From the NCBI RefSeq assembly GCF_018860525.1, contig NZ_JAHKPM010000025.1, positions 47,147 to 111,146 on the forward strand: a DNA stretch of 64,000 bases. The letters run 5' to 3'. Positions within the stretch are counted from its first letter, which is position 1. The number at the start of each line of letters is the position of its first letter. The position numbers were made by a program, and so were the translations under genes. Source of the DNA: Vibrio hepatarius. GTDB lineage: Bacteria; Pseudomonadota; Gammaproteobacteria; Enterobacterales; Vibrionaceae. The notes below the pieces were generated by a model. That model had not been told where the DNA came from. It saw only the letters and a program-made list of their open reading frames with translations, and did not search any database. Positions 38,945 through 49,592 of this stretch are shown here, one piece after another.

Positions 38945-39829
38945 ATGAATATCGTTATTGTTGGCCCAGGAGCTATTGGCTCTTTATGGGCATATAATTT
39001 GAATATTGCTGGCCATTCGGTCTCACTTTGGTCTCGGCAGCAAAACCCATCGATTTCTCTTCAATTAGATAATCATTCTGCCATTGAATTTAAGAATAAT
39101 TATCGAGACAAGCTTGCATCAGCAGATGTTTTACTGGTTACAGTTAAGGCGCCTCAGGTACAATCAGCTATTAAATCAATGACACTTAACATCCCCAAAG
39201 AAACCATTGTAGTCTTAATGCATAATGGTATGGGGACAGCAGAGACTATCAACACTTTATTACCGAATAACCCACTTGTGATTGCTATAACCACACATGG
39301 GGCGTTTCGCCCAAAGCCTTTTCAAGTACAACATACAGGTAAAGGTCATACTCAATTAGGCGGATACAACGATGCTGGTAAACGTTGTGATTTTTTACAG
39401 CCCGTGTTTGAGCATGCGCTACCCAAGGCAACATGGCACTCTGATATCCTCAATCCAATTTGGCATAAGCTGGCGATAAATTGCAGCATCAACCCACTGA
39501 CTGCGATCAATCAAGTCAAAAATGGACAGTTGTCTTGCCCAAATTATCAAAAAATAATCACTTCGTTGGCAGAAGAAATAAGCCAAGTTTTAAACGCTGA
39601 AGGTATACTTATAACTAGCGATAGTCTAATAAATAAGGTCAATCAGGTGATTGAGGCAACGTCTAAAAATCACTCGTCTATGCATCAAGATATTTACCAT
39701 AAGCGTCCAAGCGAGATAGACTTTATTACAGGTTACCTTTTACAAAGAGCAAAAGCGCATAACATCCTTGTGCCAATCAACGAAAAGCTCTTTCAACAAA
39801 TTAAGCAGATTGAACAAAACCATGACTAA
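38945..39829 (+). CDS. panE: 2-dehydropantoate 2-reductase (ketopantoate reductase)
   Basis: 294 residues from the ATG at 38945 (MNIVIVGPGAIGSLWAYNL); the open frame to 38873 runs through a terminator. The N-terminal Rossmann loop GPGAIGS, VLLVTVKAPQ, MHNGMGT, and IWHKLAINCSINPLTA with the catalytic lysine are present, then HHSSMHQDI-like helices. It reduces ketopantoate to pantoate for coenzyme A. The end overlaps yajL by 8 nt. Confidence 0.93.
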   Translation: MNIVIVGPGAIGSLWAYNLNIAGHSVSLWSRQQNPSISLQLDNHSAIEFKNNYRDKLASADVLLVTVKAPQVQSAIKSMTLNIPKETIVVLMHNGMGTAETINTLLPNNPLVIAITTHGAFRPKPFQVQHTGKGHTQLGGYNDAGKRCDFLQPVFEHALPKATWHSDILNPIWHKLAINCSINPLTAINQVKNGQLSCPNYQKIITSLAEEISQVLNAEGILITSDSLINKVNQVIEATSKNHSSMHQDIYHKRPSEIDFITGYLLQRAKAHNILVPINEKLFQQIKQIEQNHD

Positions 39830-40427
39830 AAAAGTACTGGTACCCATAGCTCCGGGTACGGAAGAGATGGAAGCCATCACTGTCATTGATATGATGGTAC
39901 GAGCGGGCTATCAAGTCGTTGTTGCAAGTGCTGATTTCGAAGGTCAGTTGGCGATGAAAGCGTCGCGCGGAGTAACACTAACCGCTGATTGTAAACTGGT
40001 TGATATTGCTGACAACGAGTTTGACGCTATTATTTTATCTGGTGGCGTAGGAGGCTCTGAAGTCTTTCGCGATAGCACACTGCTAATCGAAATCCTTCGC
40101 CAACAAATGTATGAAGGTAAATTGGTTGCCGCTATCTGCGCGGCCCCAGCGTTAGTACTGGCCCACCATAACCTTTATCCAGATGCTCTTATGACTTGTC
40201 ACCCAAGTTTTGAATCACATATTGGTCAAGATAAGTGGCGAGCTAAACGAGTCACCTATGATGTCAATCATAATTTGCTCACGAGTCAAGGTCCCGGAAC
40301 AGCTCTTGAGTTCGCAATGGAAATTATTATCAACCTATCTGGTAAAAAACATGCATGGACCGTCGCTGAGCCTATGATCACTTTACCCACTCTTCACTAT
40401 CAGAAATTAGGTGTCGTTGAATCATGA
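39822..40427 (+). CDS. yajL: DJ-1/PfpI family protein YajL
   Basis: 201 residues from the ATG at 39822 inside the end of panE. VLVPIAPGTEEMEAIT starts the flavodoxin-like fold; the glutamate, the nucleophile Cys in AAICAAPALVLA and the histidine that follows form the DJ-1 site; SQGPGTALEFAMEI closes it. YajL/DJ-1 proteins protect against oxidative and electrophile stress. panE-yajL-csdA overlap in series, so they are one operon. Confidence 0.93.
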   Translation: MTKKVLVPIAPGTEEMEAITVIDMMVRAGYQVVVASADFEGQLAMKASRGVTLTADCKLVDIADNEFDAIILSGGVGGSEVFRDSTLLIEILRQQMYEGKLVAAICAAPALVLAHHNLYPDALMTCHPSFESHIGQDKWRAKRVTYDVNHNLLTSQGPGTALEFAMEIIINLSGKKHAWTVAEPMITLPTLHYQKLGVVES

Positions 40428-41635
40428 TAGATGTAAATGCTATCCGCGCACAATTTCCAGCTCTTACACAAAAAGTTAATGAGCAAGCACTTGTTTACCT
40501 TGATAGCGCAGCAACCACACAGAAACCCGAATGCGTCATTGATACCATTGCACACTACTATCGCTCTCAAAATGCTAATGTTCATCGAGGAAGTCATAGT
40601 TTAACGTCTACCGCAACCAATTACTTTGAATCTGCACGTCAAACTGTAGCCAAGTTTATCGGTGCTAAAACTGAGAAAGAAATCATTTGGACTCGAGGGG
40701 CAACTGAAGCTCTCAACCTAATCGCTCAAACTTATGCTCGGAATACACTCAAACCTAATGATGAGATTTTAGTCAGTGAAATGGAACACCACGCCAATAT
40801 CGTACCTTGGCAGATAGTGGCAGAACAAACTGGGGCAAAAGTGGTAAAAATCCCAATGACGCAAAGCTGTCATTTGGATATGGAAGCTTTTAGTACCTTA
40901 CTCTCTGCTAAGACAAAAATCGTCGCTCTCGCTCATATCACTAATGTCACAGGAACCCGACTTCCAATTGAAGACGTCATCGCCAAAGCTAAACGAGTAA
41001 ACGCTAAAGTCATTATTGACGGGGCGCAAGGTATTGTCCACGAACCCATTGATGTAAAGACGCTTGGCGCTGACTTTTATGTTTTCTCAGGCCATAAGAT
41101 CTACGCTCCTGCTGGTATTGGAGTTCTTTATGGAAGGTTAGAGTTGCTTGAGGCCATGCCGCCATGGCATGGTGGCGGCAAGATGGTCGAAAAAGTGTCT
41201 TTTATGGGCACGACTTACAGTGAACTTCCTGGCAAATTCGAGGCTGGCACCCCAAATATAGCTGGGGCCATTGCACTCGCTAGGGCAATTGACTGGTATA
41301 CTGCGTTGCCTACCCAAGATGTTGAAAAACATGTACAAGATATCACTCGGCAAGCTTATCAGAAACTAACCTGCATTGAAGGCGTAAAAATACTCGGGTA
41401 TCAGCCTAAAACAAGCGTAATTTCATTCATCATTGAAGGCGTCCATCACCAAGATGTAGCCACCTTACTTGATCAGCAAGGTGTCGCAATACGAGCAGGC
41501 CACCACTGCGCTCACCCTTTAATGGATGCATTAGGGGTAAAAGGTACATTGCGCGCTTCTTTTGCTATATATAATACCTTACAAGACGTTGACCAGCTCA
41601 TAGTTAGCGTCGAAAAAGCGGTAGATATGCTCTAA
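40424..41635 (+). CDS. csdA: Cysteine desulfurase (CsdA/SufS type)
   Basis: 403 residues of the class V aminotransferase fold. VYLDSAATTQKP, HRGSHSLTSTATNYFE, EMEHHANIVPW, DGAQGIVHEP, FSGHKIYAPAGIG (PLP lysine) and RAGHHCAHPLMDALG (persulfide cysteine) are clear. It takes sulfur from cysteine for Fe-S clusters or other acceptors. The class II sequence and absence of a suf cluster favour CsdA; no csdE is adjacent. Overlaps yajL by four bases. Confidence 0.9.
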   Translation: MIDVNAIRAQFPALTQKVNEQALVYLDSAATTQKPECVIDTIAHYYRSQNANVHRGSHSLTSTATNYFESARQTVAKFIGAKTEKEIIWTRGATEALNLIAQTYARNTLKPNDEILVSEMEHHANIVPWQIVAEQTGAKVVKIPMTQSCHLDMEAFSTLLSAKTKIVALAHITNVTGTRLPIEDVIAKAKRVNAKVIIDGAQGIVHEPIDVKTLGADFYVFSGHKIYAPAGIGVLYGRLELLEAMPPWHGGGKMVEKVSFMGTTYSELPGKFEAGTPNIAGAIALARAIDWYTALPTQDVEKHVQDITRQAYQKLTCIEGVKILGYQPKTSVISFIIEGVHHQDVATLLDQQGVAIRAGHHCAHPLMDALGVKGTLRASFAIYNTLQDVDQLIVSVEKAVDML

Positions 41636-41653
41636 AAAATGAAGACTGGACTC

Positions 41654-41675
41654 AGGGTTGAACATATTCAACCCT
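41654..41675. terminator. Hairpin between convergent csdA and radA
   Basis: AGGGTTGA pairs with TCAACCCT around a six-base loop, between the two stop codons. Flanking T-tracts are weak, so it is a candidate shared terminator. Confidence 0.55.
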
Positions 41676-41681
41676 GTTAAT

Positions 41682-43061
41682 TTATAACTCTTCAAATGCA
41701 GCTATCGCATCTGACAATTTTTTTACTGCGTGGATTTGCATCCCAGCAATACCACCTTTGGGCATATTGGCAGCTGGCACAATAGCTTTCTTAAAACCAT
41801 GCTTAAATGCCTCATTCAATCGTTCCTGACCACTCGGTACTGGGCGTATTTCACCAGCCAGCCCTACCTCACCAAAAACGACTACATCTTGGGGTAATGC
41901 TCTATCTCTAAAGCTAGATAATAGCGCCATCACTAATGCCAAGTCAGCGCTCGTTTCAGTGACTTTTACACCACCAACAACATTTACAAACACATCCTGA
42001 TCTGACATCTGCAAACCACCATGTTTATGTAATACAGCAAGTAAAAGGGACAATCGATTTTGCTCAAGACCAACAGCAACACGCCTCGGATTTGCTAGCT
42101 GCGAATAATCAACCAAAGCCTGAATTTCTACAAGTAGTGGACGCGTACCTTCCCACACCACCATGACTGAACTACCAGATGTCTCTTCTTCACCTCTGGA
42201 AAGAAAGATTGCAGAAGGATTACTGACCTCCCTTAGCCCCTGACCGGTCATAGCAAAAACGCCTAACTCATTCACAGCACCAAAGCGGTTTTTATGGCTT
42301 CGAAGCGTTCTGAAACGACTATCGGTCCCACCATCAAGCAACACTGAGCAGTCAATGATATGCTCCAGTACCTTTGGACCGGCCAAGGAACCATCTTTAG
42401 TCACATGCCCGACAATAAACACAGCGACGTTATTTTGTTTGGCATAGCGAGTTAAAGCCGTTGCAGATTCACGCACTTGAGCAACACTACCAGGAGAGGA
42501 CTGCACATCACTAACATGCATCACCTGTATTGAGTCTATGACCAACAGTTTTGGCTGCTCCTTTTCTGCAACCTGGCAAATTCGATCGACATTAGTCTCT
42601 GAAAACATTTTCAAGTTATCTTTAGGAAGTCCTAAGCGTGATGCACGCATTGCGACTTGTTGTAGAGATTCTTCACCAGTCACATATAATGTTGGCATCT
42701 TAGAAGCCAAATAGCACATAGTTTGTAAAAGTAAGGTCGATTTACCAGCGCCAGGGTTGCCACCGATTAAAATTGCAGCACCAGGAACAACACCGCCTCC
42801 AAGCACTCGATCTAGTTCTTTAAAACCACTGCTAAAACGTGGTACTTCTTGTAAATCAATCTCAGAAAGTACCTGAACCTGTGTTTCACCTGAATTTCCA
42901 GCATAACCCGCTAGCCGCTCATAGCTGGTAGTATTGGGTGATGCCGCAAGCCTAACCTCACTAATTGTATTCCACGCGCCACATGCATTACATTGGCCCT
43001 GCCACCTAGGAAAATCTGCCCCACAATCATTACATACGTAAGCTCTTTTTACCTTTGCCAT
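41682..43061 (-). CDS. radA: DNA repair protein RadA
   Basis: 459 residues. N-terminal zinc finger YVCNDCGADFPRWQGQCNACGAW, Walker A GGNPGAGKSTLL (about 99-110), Walker B LLVIDSIQVMH, the RadA-specific KNRFGAVNELGVF, and a C-terminal Lon-protease-like domain that includes FVNVVGGVKVTETSADLAL. It drives branch migration in recombination. Divergent from the PilZ protein, the order known in Vibrio. Confidence 0.97.
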   Translation of the reverse strand: MAKVKRAYVCNDCGADFPRWQGQCNACGAWNTISEVRLAASPNTTSYERLAGYAGNSGETQVQVLSEIDLQEVPRFSSGFKELDRVLGGGVVPGAAILIGGNPGAGKSTLLLQTMCYLASKMPTLYVTGEESLQQVAMRASRLGLPKDNLKMFSETNVDRICQVAEKEQPKLLVIDSIQVMHVSDVQSSPGSVAQVRESATALTRYAKQNNVAVFIVGHVTKDGSLAGPKVLEHIIDCSVLLDGGTDSRFRTLRSHKNRFGAVNELGVFAMTGQGLREVSNPSAIFLSRGEEETSGSSVMVVWEGTRPLLVEIQALVDYSQLANPRRVAVGLEQNRLSLLLAVLHKHGGLQMSDQDVFVNVVGGVKVTETSADLALVMALLSSFRDRALPQDVVVFGEVGLAGEIRPVPSGQERLNEAFKHGFKKAIVPAANMPKGGIAGMQIHAVKKLSDAIAAFEEL

Positions 43062-43195
43062 AACACTCCAGACCCAAATTTATAACGATCTCGTTATCAT
43101 TCATCACCGATAGACCTTGATTCGTTGTAACATAACACTAAAGTTTTATATATCAAGGTAGATATTTCATACGCGAGGTAGTTAAACAAGAACCG

Positions 43196-45541
43196 ATGGA
43201 GCAAACAGAAATATTATCATTAGCAGAACGATTGATTCCTGCTTATCACTCAGATGATTTTGACTTCCTTCTTAGCCAAATAACCGAAGGGGAGCCCCCG
43301 TCCGTCAAGCTTTTAGTCAAAATGGAACTCAATAGAGTAATGGTGCCATGCTCCAAGATTGTCGACCTAAGAGGCAGGGTTAATGGCGAATGTCGAGAAT
43401 ATGAACTAGATGGCATCAAACATTGGCTTGATGATGTGGCTTTTAACACCTACCAAAAAAATGTTCGCAAGTTTGGTGGTTATACCGAAGGCGTTTGGGA
43501 AGCTTTAAGTAACACGCACAATAACTTCCGCGTGATGAAAAAAAGAGGACAACTGCACGGAGATGAAACCGAAGAGAAGAGTAGTATCTTCGATGTGGAA
43601 GCGATTAAACTTGGCTATGACCTAAAGCGCCGAGAAAATCGCCTTAAAATATCCTCTCAAATTGAGTTTAAGGTTAACAATGATCTAGTTCACGCCACAA
43701 CTATAGATCTCTCACCATCTGGAGCAAAATTTAAAGTCCCTTCTGCATTTGACTATAAGTCAGGAGAAGTTATCTCAGTTCGATTTATTGAACTGATTAA
43801 AGAATCAGAGTTGGAAGAATTGAAAGATCCAATACAATACCGAATTGTTGGTGTCGACGAGTCTTATGATAATGATTCGGTCAAATTTCTTCGTTTGATC
43901 AAACTAGAAGAATCAAATGTAGTCGAGCAGTTAATAGAAAGTAAACTCAATAGTGCAAGCCAGCGTAACCGGCATGATACCCAAGACAAAGTCATCCGAG
44001 CACGTTCAAGAGGGTATGAGCACACTTTTCTCAAACATACCTGTAATTTACCTTTATTCTTTAGTGGCTCTGAACTTAAACTCGCTTTGATGACCGAAAA
44101 CAATCAACCAATATGGCACTATTGGCACGATGAGCGAAATCAACAAGCATTGACTGGTTTATTTAATCAAAAGCGTCTAGAGCAGTTAATGCCAAAAGGC
44201 AACCAAAGTACAACCAACATTCTTTATGCGTTTACTCATAGCCACCAAGAAAAAGTGTTATTCTTTTCCATGATGCTCCCAGAAGCAAAACCCGAGGTAC
44301 GACAACTTTTCTGCCATGTCGGAGCGAAAAAAGACAGTTGGAAAGTGTTCCAAATTCATATGTTTGAACTAACCAAGGAAGAAACTTCAGAACTGGTAAG
44401 GCACTCATCTGAACTAACCCTTGACGCCAGCACACTAACTCATTGTGGTATTCTTCAGGAAGTTTCGACAGAGACAAGTAATAGCGATTATTTACTAACT
44501 CCAAAGCCCAAACTGCCAAGTAGTGCCATTAACAATTTTCGTCATGCTCGCAATCCAACCAACAATCCAACTTGTATTTATTATGATGCTAAATCTCGCC
44601 GCAAAGAACCACGCTTTCAGTTTCGTTCCTCTTTAACGCTTACAGGCGAAGATAAACAAACCCACACTGGCATTACGCTCGATATATCTAAACGTGGTAT
44701 TAGCATCGCGTTGACTTCTCCAAGTGCACTAAAAGCAGGAGACACATGCTCTGTAAACTTCACAGAGCTGGACAAACTGGATAAAAACGTTACTTTAAAC
44801 CAAGTGCCATATAAAGTAATCAGAATATCTCCAGGAGGTAAACGTCTACAGCTCGTCATCCTCGAAGATAGCCACACCATGAAAAATATAGCATTTTTCG
44901 GTAGTTTAATTGAACATAACCAAGACAAGCTAAATTCAATAACTGAAGTTCTTCCAAGTAATGAGTTACTCGAAGACCTGCATGATATTCTGTTAGACAA
45001 AATCGTCAGTGCCCCTATTTTCGTAGAAAAACCGACTAGGACCCTAAAACCTAGAGTCATAGGGGTCAATTTCCCACTTCCTCCTTACCTAATTTTACTG
45101 GCGAAACTTGGCAAAGAAGACAAATTCTCTCTTGAACCACTATACAAAGGACACACAAATACCCTGCTTGCTCAACCTATGAAACACATAGACGGCGCTC
45201 AACCGCAATTTCATGAGATTTATCTCGCGATTACTCTTTTTGGCAACCGTATTCACTCCTATGAATCAAAACTACTTGGCGAATTTGAATCAGTCAAACA
45301 GCGTATTGAATTTATTAAAAACGCCCAATCACTAGGAAATTTCTATGCTATCCGTATATGTAGCGCCCCTGTGTTTGAACCTATGAGTGCATTACTTCAA
45401 GAAGACATAACCGAGCTAGCTCCAATCAATATGCATCATGCGAGAACGTTAGAAAAAGAAATAACCGGTATCGTTGGTTATAGTGAAATCATCGATATCA
45501 CTGAAGAAGTAACACTTCGTTTAGGACTGCCGAATAAATAA
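43196..45541 (+). CDS. Double PilZ domain protein (PlzC-like)
   Basis: 781 residues. Two c-di-GMP-binding PilZ signatures are visible: RRENR at 145-149 with DLSPSG at 171-176, and RRKEPR at 468-473 with DISKRG at 496-501. Both retain the arginines and the D/N-x-S-x-x-G turn needed for ligand contact. By position beside radA it corresponds to VC2344 (PlzC) of V. cholerae. It is a large soluble c-di-GMP effector; partners are unknown. Confidence 0.88.
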   Translation: MEQTEILSLAERLIPAYHSDDFDFLLSQITEGEPPSVKLLVKMELNRVMVPCSKIVDLRGRVNGECREYELDGIKHWLDDVAFNTYQKNVRKFGGYTEGVWEALSNTHNNFRVMKKRGQLHGDETEEKSSIFDVEAIKLGYDLKRRENRLKISSQIEFKVNNDLVHATTIDLSPSGAKFKVPSAFDYKSGEVISVRFIELIKESELEELKDPIQYRIVGVDESYDNDSVKFLRLIKLEESNVVEQLIESKLNSASQRNRHDTQDKVIRARSRGYEHTFLKHTCNLPLFFSGSELKLALMTENNQPIWHYWHDERNQQALTGLFNQKRLEQLMPKGNQSTTNILYAFTHSHQEKVLFFSMMLPEAKPEVRQLFCHVGAKKDSWKVFQIHMFELTKEETSELVRHSSELTLDASTLTHCGILQEVSTETSNSDYLLTPKPKLPSSAINNFRHARNPTNNPTCIYYDAKSRRKEPRFQFRSSLTLTGEDKQTHTGITLDISKRGISIALTSPSALKAGDTCSVNFTELDKLDKNVTLNQVPYKVIRISPGGKRLQLVILEDSHTMKNIAFFGSLIEHNQDKLNSITEVLPSNELLEDLHDILLDKIVSAPIFVEKPTRTLKPRVIGVNFPLPPYLILLAKLGKEDKFSLEPLYKGHTNTLLAQPMKHIDGAQPQFHEIYLAITLFGNRIHSYESKLLGEFESVKQRIEFIKNAQSLGNFYAIRICSAPVFEPMSALLQEDITELAPINMHHARTLEKEITGIVGYSEIIDITEEVTLRLGLPNK

Positions 45542-45610
45542 AATTTCCTTCCTTGGAGTTACTTCGTTCAAAAGCACTTCTCACCATAAACCACCTCAAA
45601 TTAGAACGGA

Positions 45611-46591
45611 CTAAGGTTTTATTTTAAAGCTTATCTTTTTCTGCTTAGCCAAAGCCGCAGATAAAATACATAATACCCCCCCAAGCCCTGAGAAACGTAC
45701 CGCAGTTTGTGCCAACTGCTCTACTTTAGGCTTAGCATGGTAGGCAATACCTAAGCCTGCTGCTTCCATCATAACCAAATCATTGGCTCCATCCCCCACA
45801 GCAACGGTATTGTGAGCTTCTATTGCATATAGCTCTGCTAATTCATGCAAAATATCAGCTTTAGTCTGCGCCGTTACAACTTCTCCAAGCACTTTACCGG
45901 TCAGTTTACCATCAATAATTTCCAACTGATTAGAGCATGCATAGTCTAGATCTAATGTATTTTTGAGGTGATCAGAGAAATAGGTAAAGCCCCCTGAAGC
46001 TATTGCCGTCTTCCAGCCAAATTGATGAAGTGTATAAATTAAACTAGAGAGGTCGGGCATCAAAGTTAACTCATCCCTAACTTTAGTCAGTACCGATACA
46101 TCAGCCCCTATAAGAGCGGCAACCCGCTTGCGAAGGCTTTGTTCAAAATCAAGTTCGCCTTGCATTGCTCTTTCAGTAAGTTCAGCGACTTCGTCCCCCA
46201 CTCCAGCCAGTTTCGCTATTTCATCAATACATTCGATTTGTATAGCGGTAGAGTCCATATCCAACACTATCAACCCTGGCGTGGATAAGTCTGGTAAATC
46301 ATTAAGAGACGCATAATCAAGTTCTAACGCAGGGAGAATTTCCTCATGTTCTGGAAGTAAATTACCTTTCATCAAAGCAACTTGATAATGGCCTACTTTC
46401 CATATGTCAACAATAAAATTCTTGTATCCGGTGTACAAATTGATGCGTTCGAAATGCTCATCTAGTAGACAATCACCAAAGATAATCCAATTTGCTTTCG
46501 CCTTATCTAAGTGGCTAGTGTATCTGGCCGCTGACAACCTACTGTATAAATGAGTCTGTTTTTGAATAGAAAGAGTCTTAAACGTTTCCAT
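45611..46591 (-). CDS. serB: Phosphoserine phosphatase
   Basis: 326 residues from METFKTLSIQKQ at 46591; ten upstream codons are open but atypical. HAD motifs: VLDMDSTAIQIECIDE (nucleophile Asp), AIASGGFTYFSDHL and VGDGANDLVMMEAAG. It makes serine from phosphoserine. Divergent from smp, as in E. coli. Confidence 0.96.
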   Translation of the reverse strand: METFKTLSIQKQTHLYSRLSAARYTSHLDKAKANWIIFGDCLLDEHFERINLYTGYKNFIVDIWKVGHYQVALMKGNLLPEHEEILPALELDYASLNDLPDLSTPGLIVLDMDSTAIQIECIDEIAKLAGVGDEVAELTERAMQGELDFEQSLRKRVAALIGADVSVLTKVRDELTLMPDLSSLIYTLHQFGWKTAIASGGFTYFSDHLKNTLDLDYACSNQLEIIDGKLTGKVLGEVVTAQTKADILHELAELYAIEAHNTVAVGDGANDLVMMEAAGLGIAYHAKPKVEQLAQTAVRFSGLGGVLCILSAALAKQKKISFKIKP

Positions 46592-46694
46592 GTGAATTAT
46601 TCCTAAAAAGCTTAACCACAACTTAACCTATTGCATTTTACCTGCGCAAGTATCAATATTCTTTATAGTAAACTTATCTTCTGTTTAGGTGAAT

Positions 46695-47300
46695 ATGGAA
46701 TCTTCCCTGTTTTCATTCCGCATGGCACTGAGAGTACTCGCTATCTTCTCTTTGATTGTTATGCTCATTGTGATCGGTATCAATAGCGTTAAGATCACTC
46801 AGGCAAATCAAGAGATACAAAAAAACCAATTAGATACGCTAATTAAGGTTTTGGTATCACAAGCTTCTTTGGCCGCAGGAGATATGATCGCGAGCCAAGA
46901 TCAAGAGCGCTTATTAAAATTAACCAACCAACTCGCCATAGACGACTTGGTATTTGATGCAACTATTTACGATGCTCAAGGCGTTCGATTAGCGTCAAGC
47001 GATAAAAGTAAAAATGTACGAGAAATTCTTGGTTTAGACACGCCCCTTGAAACGGCTCGCATAGGCAAGCAACAACTTGTTGAACCTGTTATTTATGATG
47101 GTGTCGTGATAGGTTTTGTACGTCTTACCTTTGAAACTGGAAAAGTGACGGCTTTCTCCGATCATTACTACAGAAAAAGTGACCGTTATATGTACACCAT
47201 GGTCGGAATGAGTTTTATTACGGGGTTACTTTTGACTATGGTTGTACGTAGGAAACCTAAGAGTAAAGGTGAAAACCTACTATTAAAGGAACTTGTATAA
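46695..47300 (+). CDS. smp: Smp (YtjB) family membrane protein
   Basis: 201 residues from the ATG at 46695; a GTG two codons upstream is possible. An N-terminal helix (about 10-30), an extracytoplasmic domain of about 130 residues (DATIYDAQGVRLASSDKS, QQLVEPVIYDGVVIGFVRLTFE), then a second helix near 165-185 and a basic tail. It matches E. coli Smp, an inner-membrane protein of unknown function divergent from serB. Confidence 0.85.
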   Translation: MESSLFSFRMALRVLAIFSLIVMLIVIGINSVKITQANQEIQKNQLDTLIKVLVSQASLAAGDMIASQDQERLLKLTNQLAIDDLVFDATIYDAQGVRLASSDKSKNVREILGLDTPLETARIGKQQLVEPVIYDGVVIGFVRLTFETGKVTAFSDHYYRKSDRYMYTMVGMSFITGLLLTMVVRRKPKSKGENLLLKELV

Positions 47301-47404
47301 AAAGGCCAATGTATAAAATAAAACCTAATTTTGTACAGCCATTAGCCTTTTAGCTTATTATCCATCCATAGGTAGGCTCAGCTGGCCTTATCAAAAATAT
47401 GGCA

Positions 47405-48733
47405 TTAAATGTCTTCAACACGTATTTGGCGATAAACTTCTGGAGTTGGTGAATACCGATTCCCGATTACAATAGCATTTTGGAGTGAGGCTGCTGCGTC
47501 TTTCCACTGTTCTTCATTTCGAGCATGAATAATGGCTAGCGGTTTAGTTGAAGATGCTCGCTCACCTAAGCGAATAAAGTGGTCAAACCCTACTGAGTAA
47601 TCAATACTATCGGTGGCAAATTGGCGTCCTCCTCCCATCGCCACAACAGCCATACCTATTGCGCGTGTATCCATTGCTGTCACCACACCATCTTGCTCAG
47701 CAAATACTGGTTCAGCAATAGGTGATTTTTCTAAGTAGCTGTCATAATTACCGACAAAGTCTACTGGCCCACCTAAGCCCGCAACCATGCGGCCAAAGCA
47801 TTCAGCGGCTTTACCATTATTCAAGGCATCTGTTAGCTTAAAGCGTGCATGCTCACTGTTATCAGCCAACCTTCCTAGTACTAGCATTTCCGCTCCTAGA
47901 GCTAAGGTCACTTCAAGGAGACGGGGATTTTGATATTCTCCAGTCAAAAACTGAACCGCTTCTTTCACTTCGAGTGCATTACCTGCTGAAGATGCCAACA
48001 CTTGATTCATATCGGTCAAAATAGCCGTTGTTTTGGTACCCGCGCCATTAGCAACCCCTACGATAGATTTAGCCAAATGCTCAGACTCGTCATAACTTGA
48101 CATAAAAGCACCGGAGCCCACTTTAACATCCATGACCAAAGATTCTAAACCAGCAGCGAGCTTTTTCGATAAAATAGAGGCGGTGATAAGGGAGATATTA
48201 TCTACGGTTGCGGTGATATCCCGAGTCGCATAAAGGCGTTTATCAGCAGGTGCTAAGTTACCGGTTTGGCCGATAATGGCCACTCCGACTTGTCTGGTAA
48301 CATCAGTAAAAACTGCATTGCATGGCATAATATTATATCCCGGAATAGACTCTAATTTGTCAAGTGTCCCCCCAGTATGACCAAGCCCCCTACCTGAAAT
48401 CATAGGAACAAAACCACCACATGCTGAAACCATAGGCCCTAACACCAAGGAGGTTAGATCTCCTACTCCACCAGTTGAATGTTTATCTACAATAGGCCCC
48501 GGAAAATCTTGCTGACACCAATCAATGACCATTCCTGAATCACGCATGGCACAAGTCAACGCAATACGCTCAGACATCGTCATCTCATTGAAAAAGATTA
48601 CCATCGCAAAGGCAGCTATCTGACCTTCAGAAATACTATTGTTGGTAATCCCTTGTATAAAGAAGTTAATCTCACCAGAGGTAAGCACTCCACCATCACG
48701 CTTTCGACGAATGATTTCTTGAGGTAAATACAT
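47405..48733 (-). CDS. deoA: Thymidine phosphorylase
   Basis: 442 residues. [36 protein letters not shown] (phosphate site), [47 protein letters not shown] and RPLAIIHA-like C-terminal sequences are canonical. It splits thymidine into thymine and deoxyribose-1-phosphate. Follows deoC by 82 nt. In other Vibrio deoB and deoD come next; here the smp gene follows instead. Confidence 0.97.
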   Translation of the reverse strand: MYLPQEIIRRKRDGGVLTSGEINFFIQGITNNSISEGQIAAFAMVIFFNEMTMSERIALTCAMRDSGMVIDWCQQDFPGPIVDKHSTGGVGDLTSLVLGPMVSACGGFVPMISGRGLGHTGGTLDKLESIPGYNIMPCNAVFTDVTRQVGVAIIGQTGNLAPADKRLYATRDITATVDNISLITASILSKKLAAGLESLVMDVKVGSGAFMSSYDESEHLAKSIVGVANGAGTKTTAILTDMNQVLASSAGNALEVKEAVQFLTGEYQNPRLLEVTLALGAEMLVLGRLADNSEHARFKLTDALNNGKAAECFGRMVAGLGGPVDFVGNYDSYLEKSPIAEPVFAEQDGVVTAMDTRAIGMAVVAMGGGRQFATDSIDYSVGFDHFIRLGERASSTKPLAIIHARNEEQWKDAAASLQNAIVIGNRYSPTPEVYRQIRVEDI

Positions 48734-48815
48734 TAGACTTTCCCATACAAATTGATGTTTGATTGTAATTTAGGCATTGTGGCGAGAAGATGCTCACCAC
48801 AAATAAATAGAAAAG

Positions 48816-49592
48816 CTAATAAGCTGCAGGGTCAGCCGTTTTATCTGTCACTTCTAATGTATTCAGAAGGCTGGTCAAAAGACTAGATGCTCCAAACCTG
48901 TAGTGACGAGTATCTACCCACTGACTACCCAATATCTCATCAGCCATTGCTAAATAATCTGCGGCATCTTCAGCAGTGCGCACTCCTCCAGCAGGTTTAA
49001 AACCAACACTTGAAGCGACATTCATATCGCGAATAACTTCAAGCATCATACGAGCGTACTCGGGCGTAGCGTTAACTGGCACTTTACCGGTTGAAGTTTT
49101 GATAAAATCAGCACCAGCTTTGATCGCTATCTCAGATGCTTTCTTGATAAGCGTTTCTTGTTGTAGCTCACCTGTTTCAATAATTACTTTGAGTAAAATA
49201 TCTCCACAGACTTGTTTACACTGCCTTATAAGCTCGAAGCCCACGTCCTCATTACCGGCAATAAGAGAACGGTATGGGAATACAACGTCAACTTCATCAG
49301 CACCGTAAGCTACTGCAGCTTTCGTTTCAGCAACGGCAATGTCAATATCATCGTTGCCATGAGGGAAATTAGTTACCGTAGCAATTTTGATCTCAGGTGT
49401 GCCTTGCTCTCGAAGTGTTTTTTTAGCGATTGGAATAAAGCGTGGATAAATACAGATGGCCGCAGTATTCCCTACTGCAGATTTAGCAGCATGACACAAA
49501 GTAATAACCTTGGCATCCGTATCATCATCATTCAACGTAGTAAGATCCATCAGTTTAAGTGCACGTAACGCTGCAGCTTTTACATCGCTCAT
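48816..49592 (-). CDS. deoC: Deoxyribose-phosphate aldolase
   Basis: 258 residues. [34 protein letters not shown] and [23 protein letters not shown], where the lysine forms the Schiff base, are present. It cleaves deoxyribose-5-phosphate to acetaldehyde and glyceraldehyde-3-phosphate. First gene of the deo operon here. Confidence 0.97.
   Translation of the reverse strand: MSDVKAAALRALKLMDLTTLNDDDTDAKVITLCHAAKSAVGNTAAICIYPRFIPIAKKTLREQGTPEIKIATVTNFPHGNDDIDIAVAETKAAVAYGADEVDVVFPYRSLIAGNEDVGFELIRQCKQVCGDILLKVIIETGELQQETLIKKASEIAIKAGADFIKTSTGKVPVNATPEYARMMLEVIRDMNVASSVGFKPAGGVRTAEDAADYLAMADEILGSQWVDTRHYRFGASSLLTSLLNTLEVTDKTADPAAY

Noticed and set aside
44617..45069. 150-codon frame opposite the PilZ protein
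   Set aside because: Antisense shadow without start signals or family resemblance.
47281..47400. Remnant of deoB or deoD in the smp-deoA gap
   Set aside because: Only about 100 nt are present and no peptide similar to either protein can be read.
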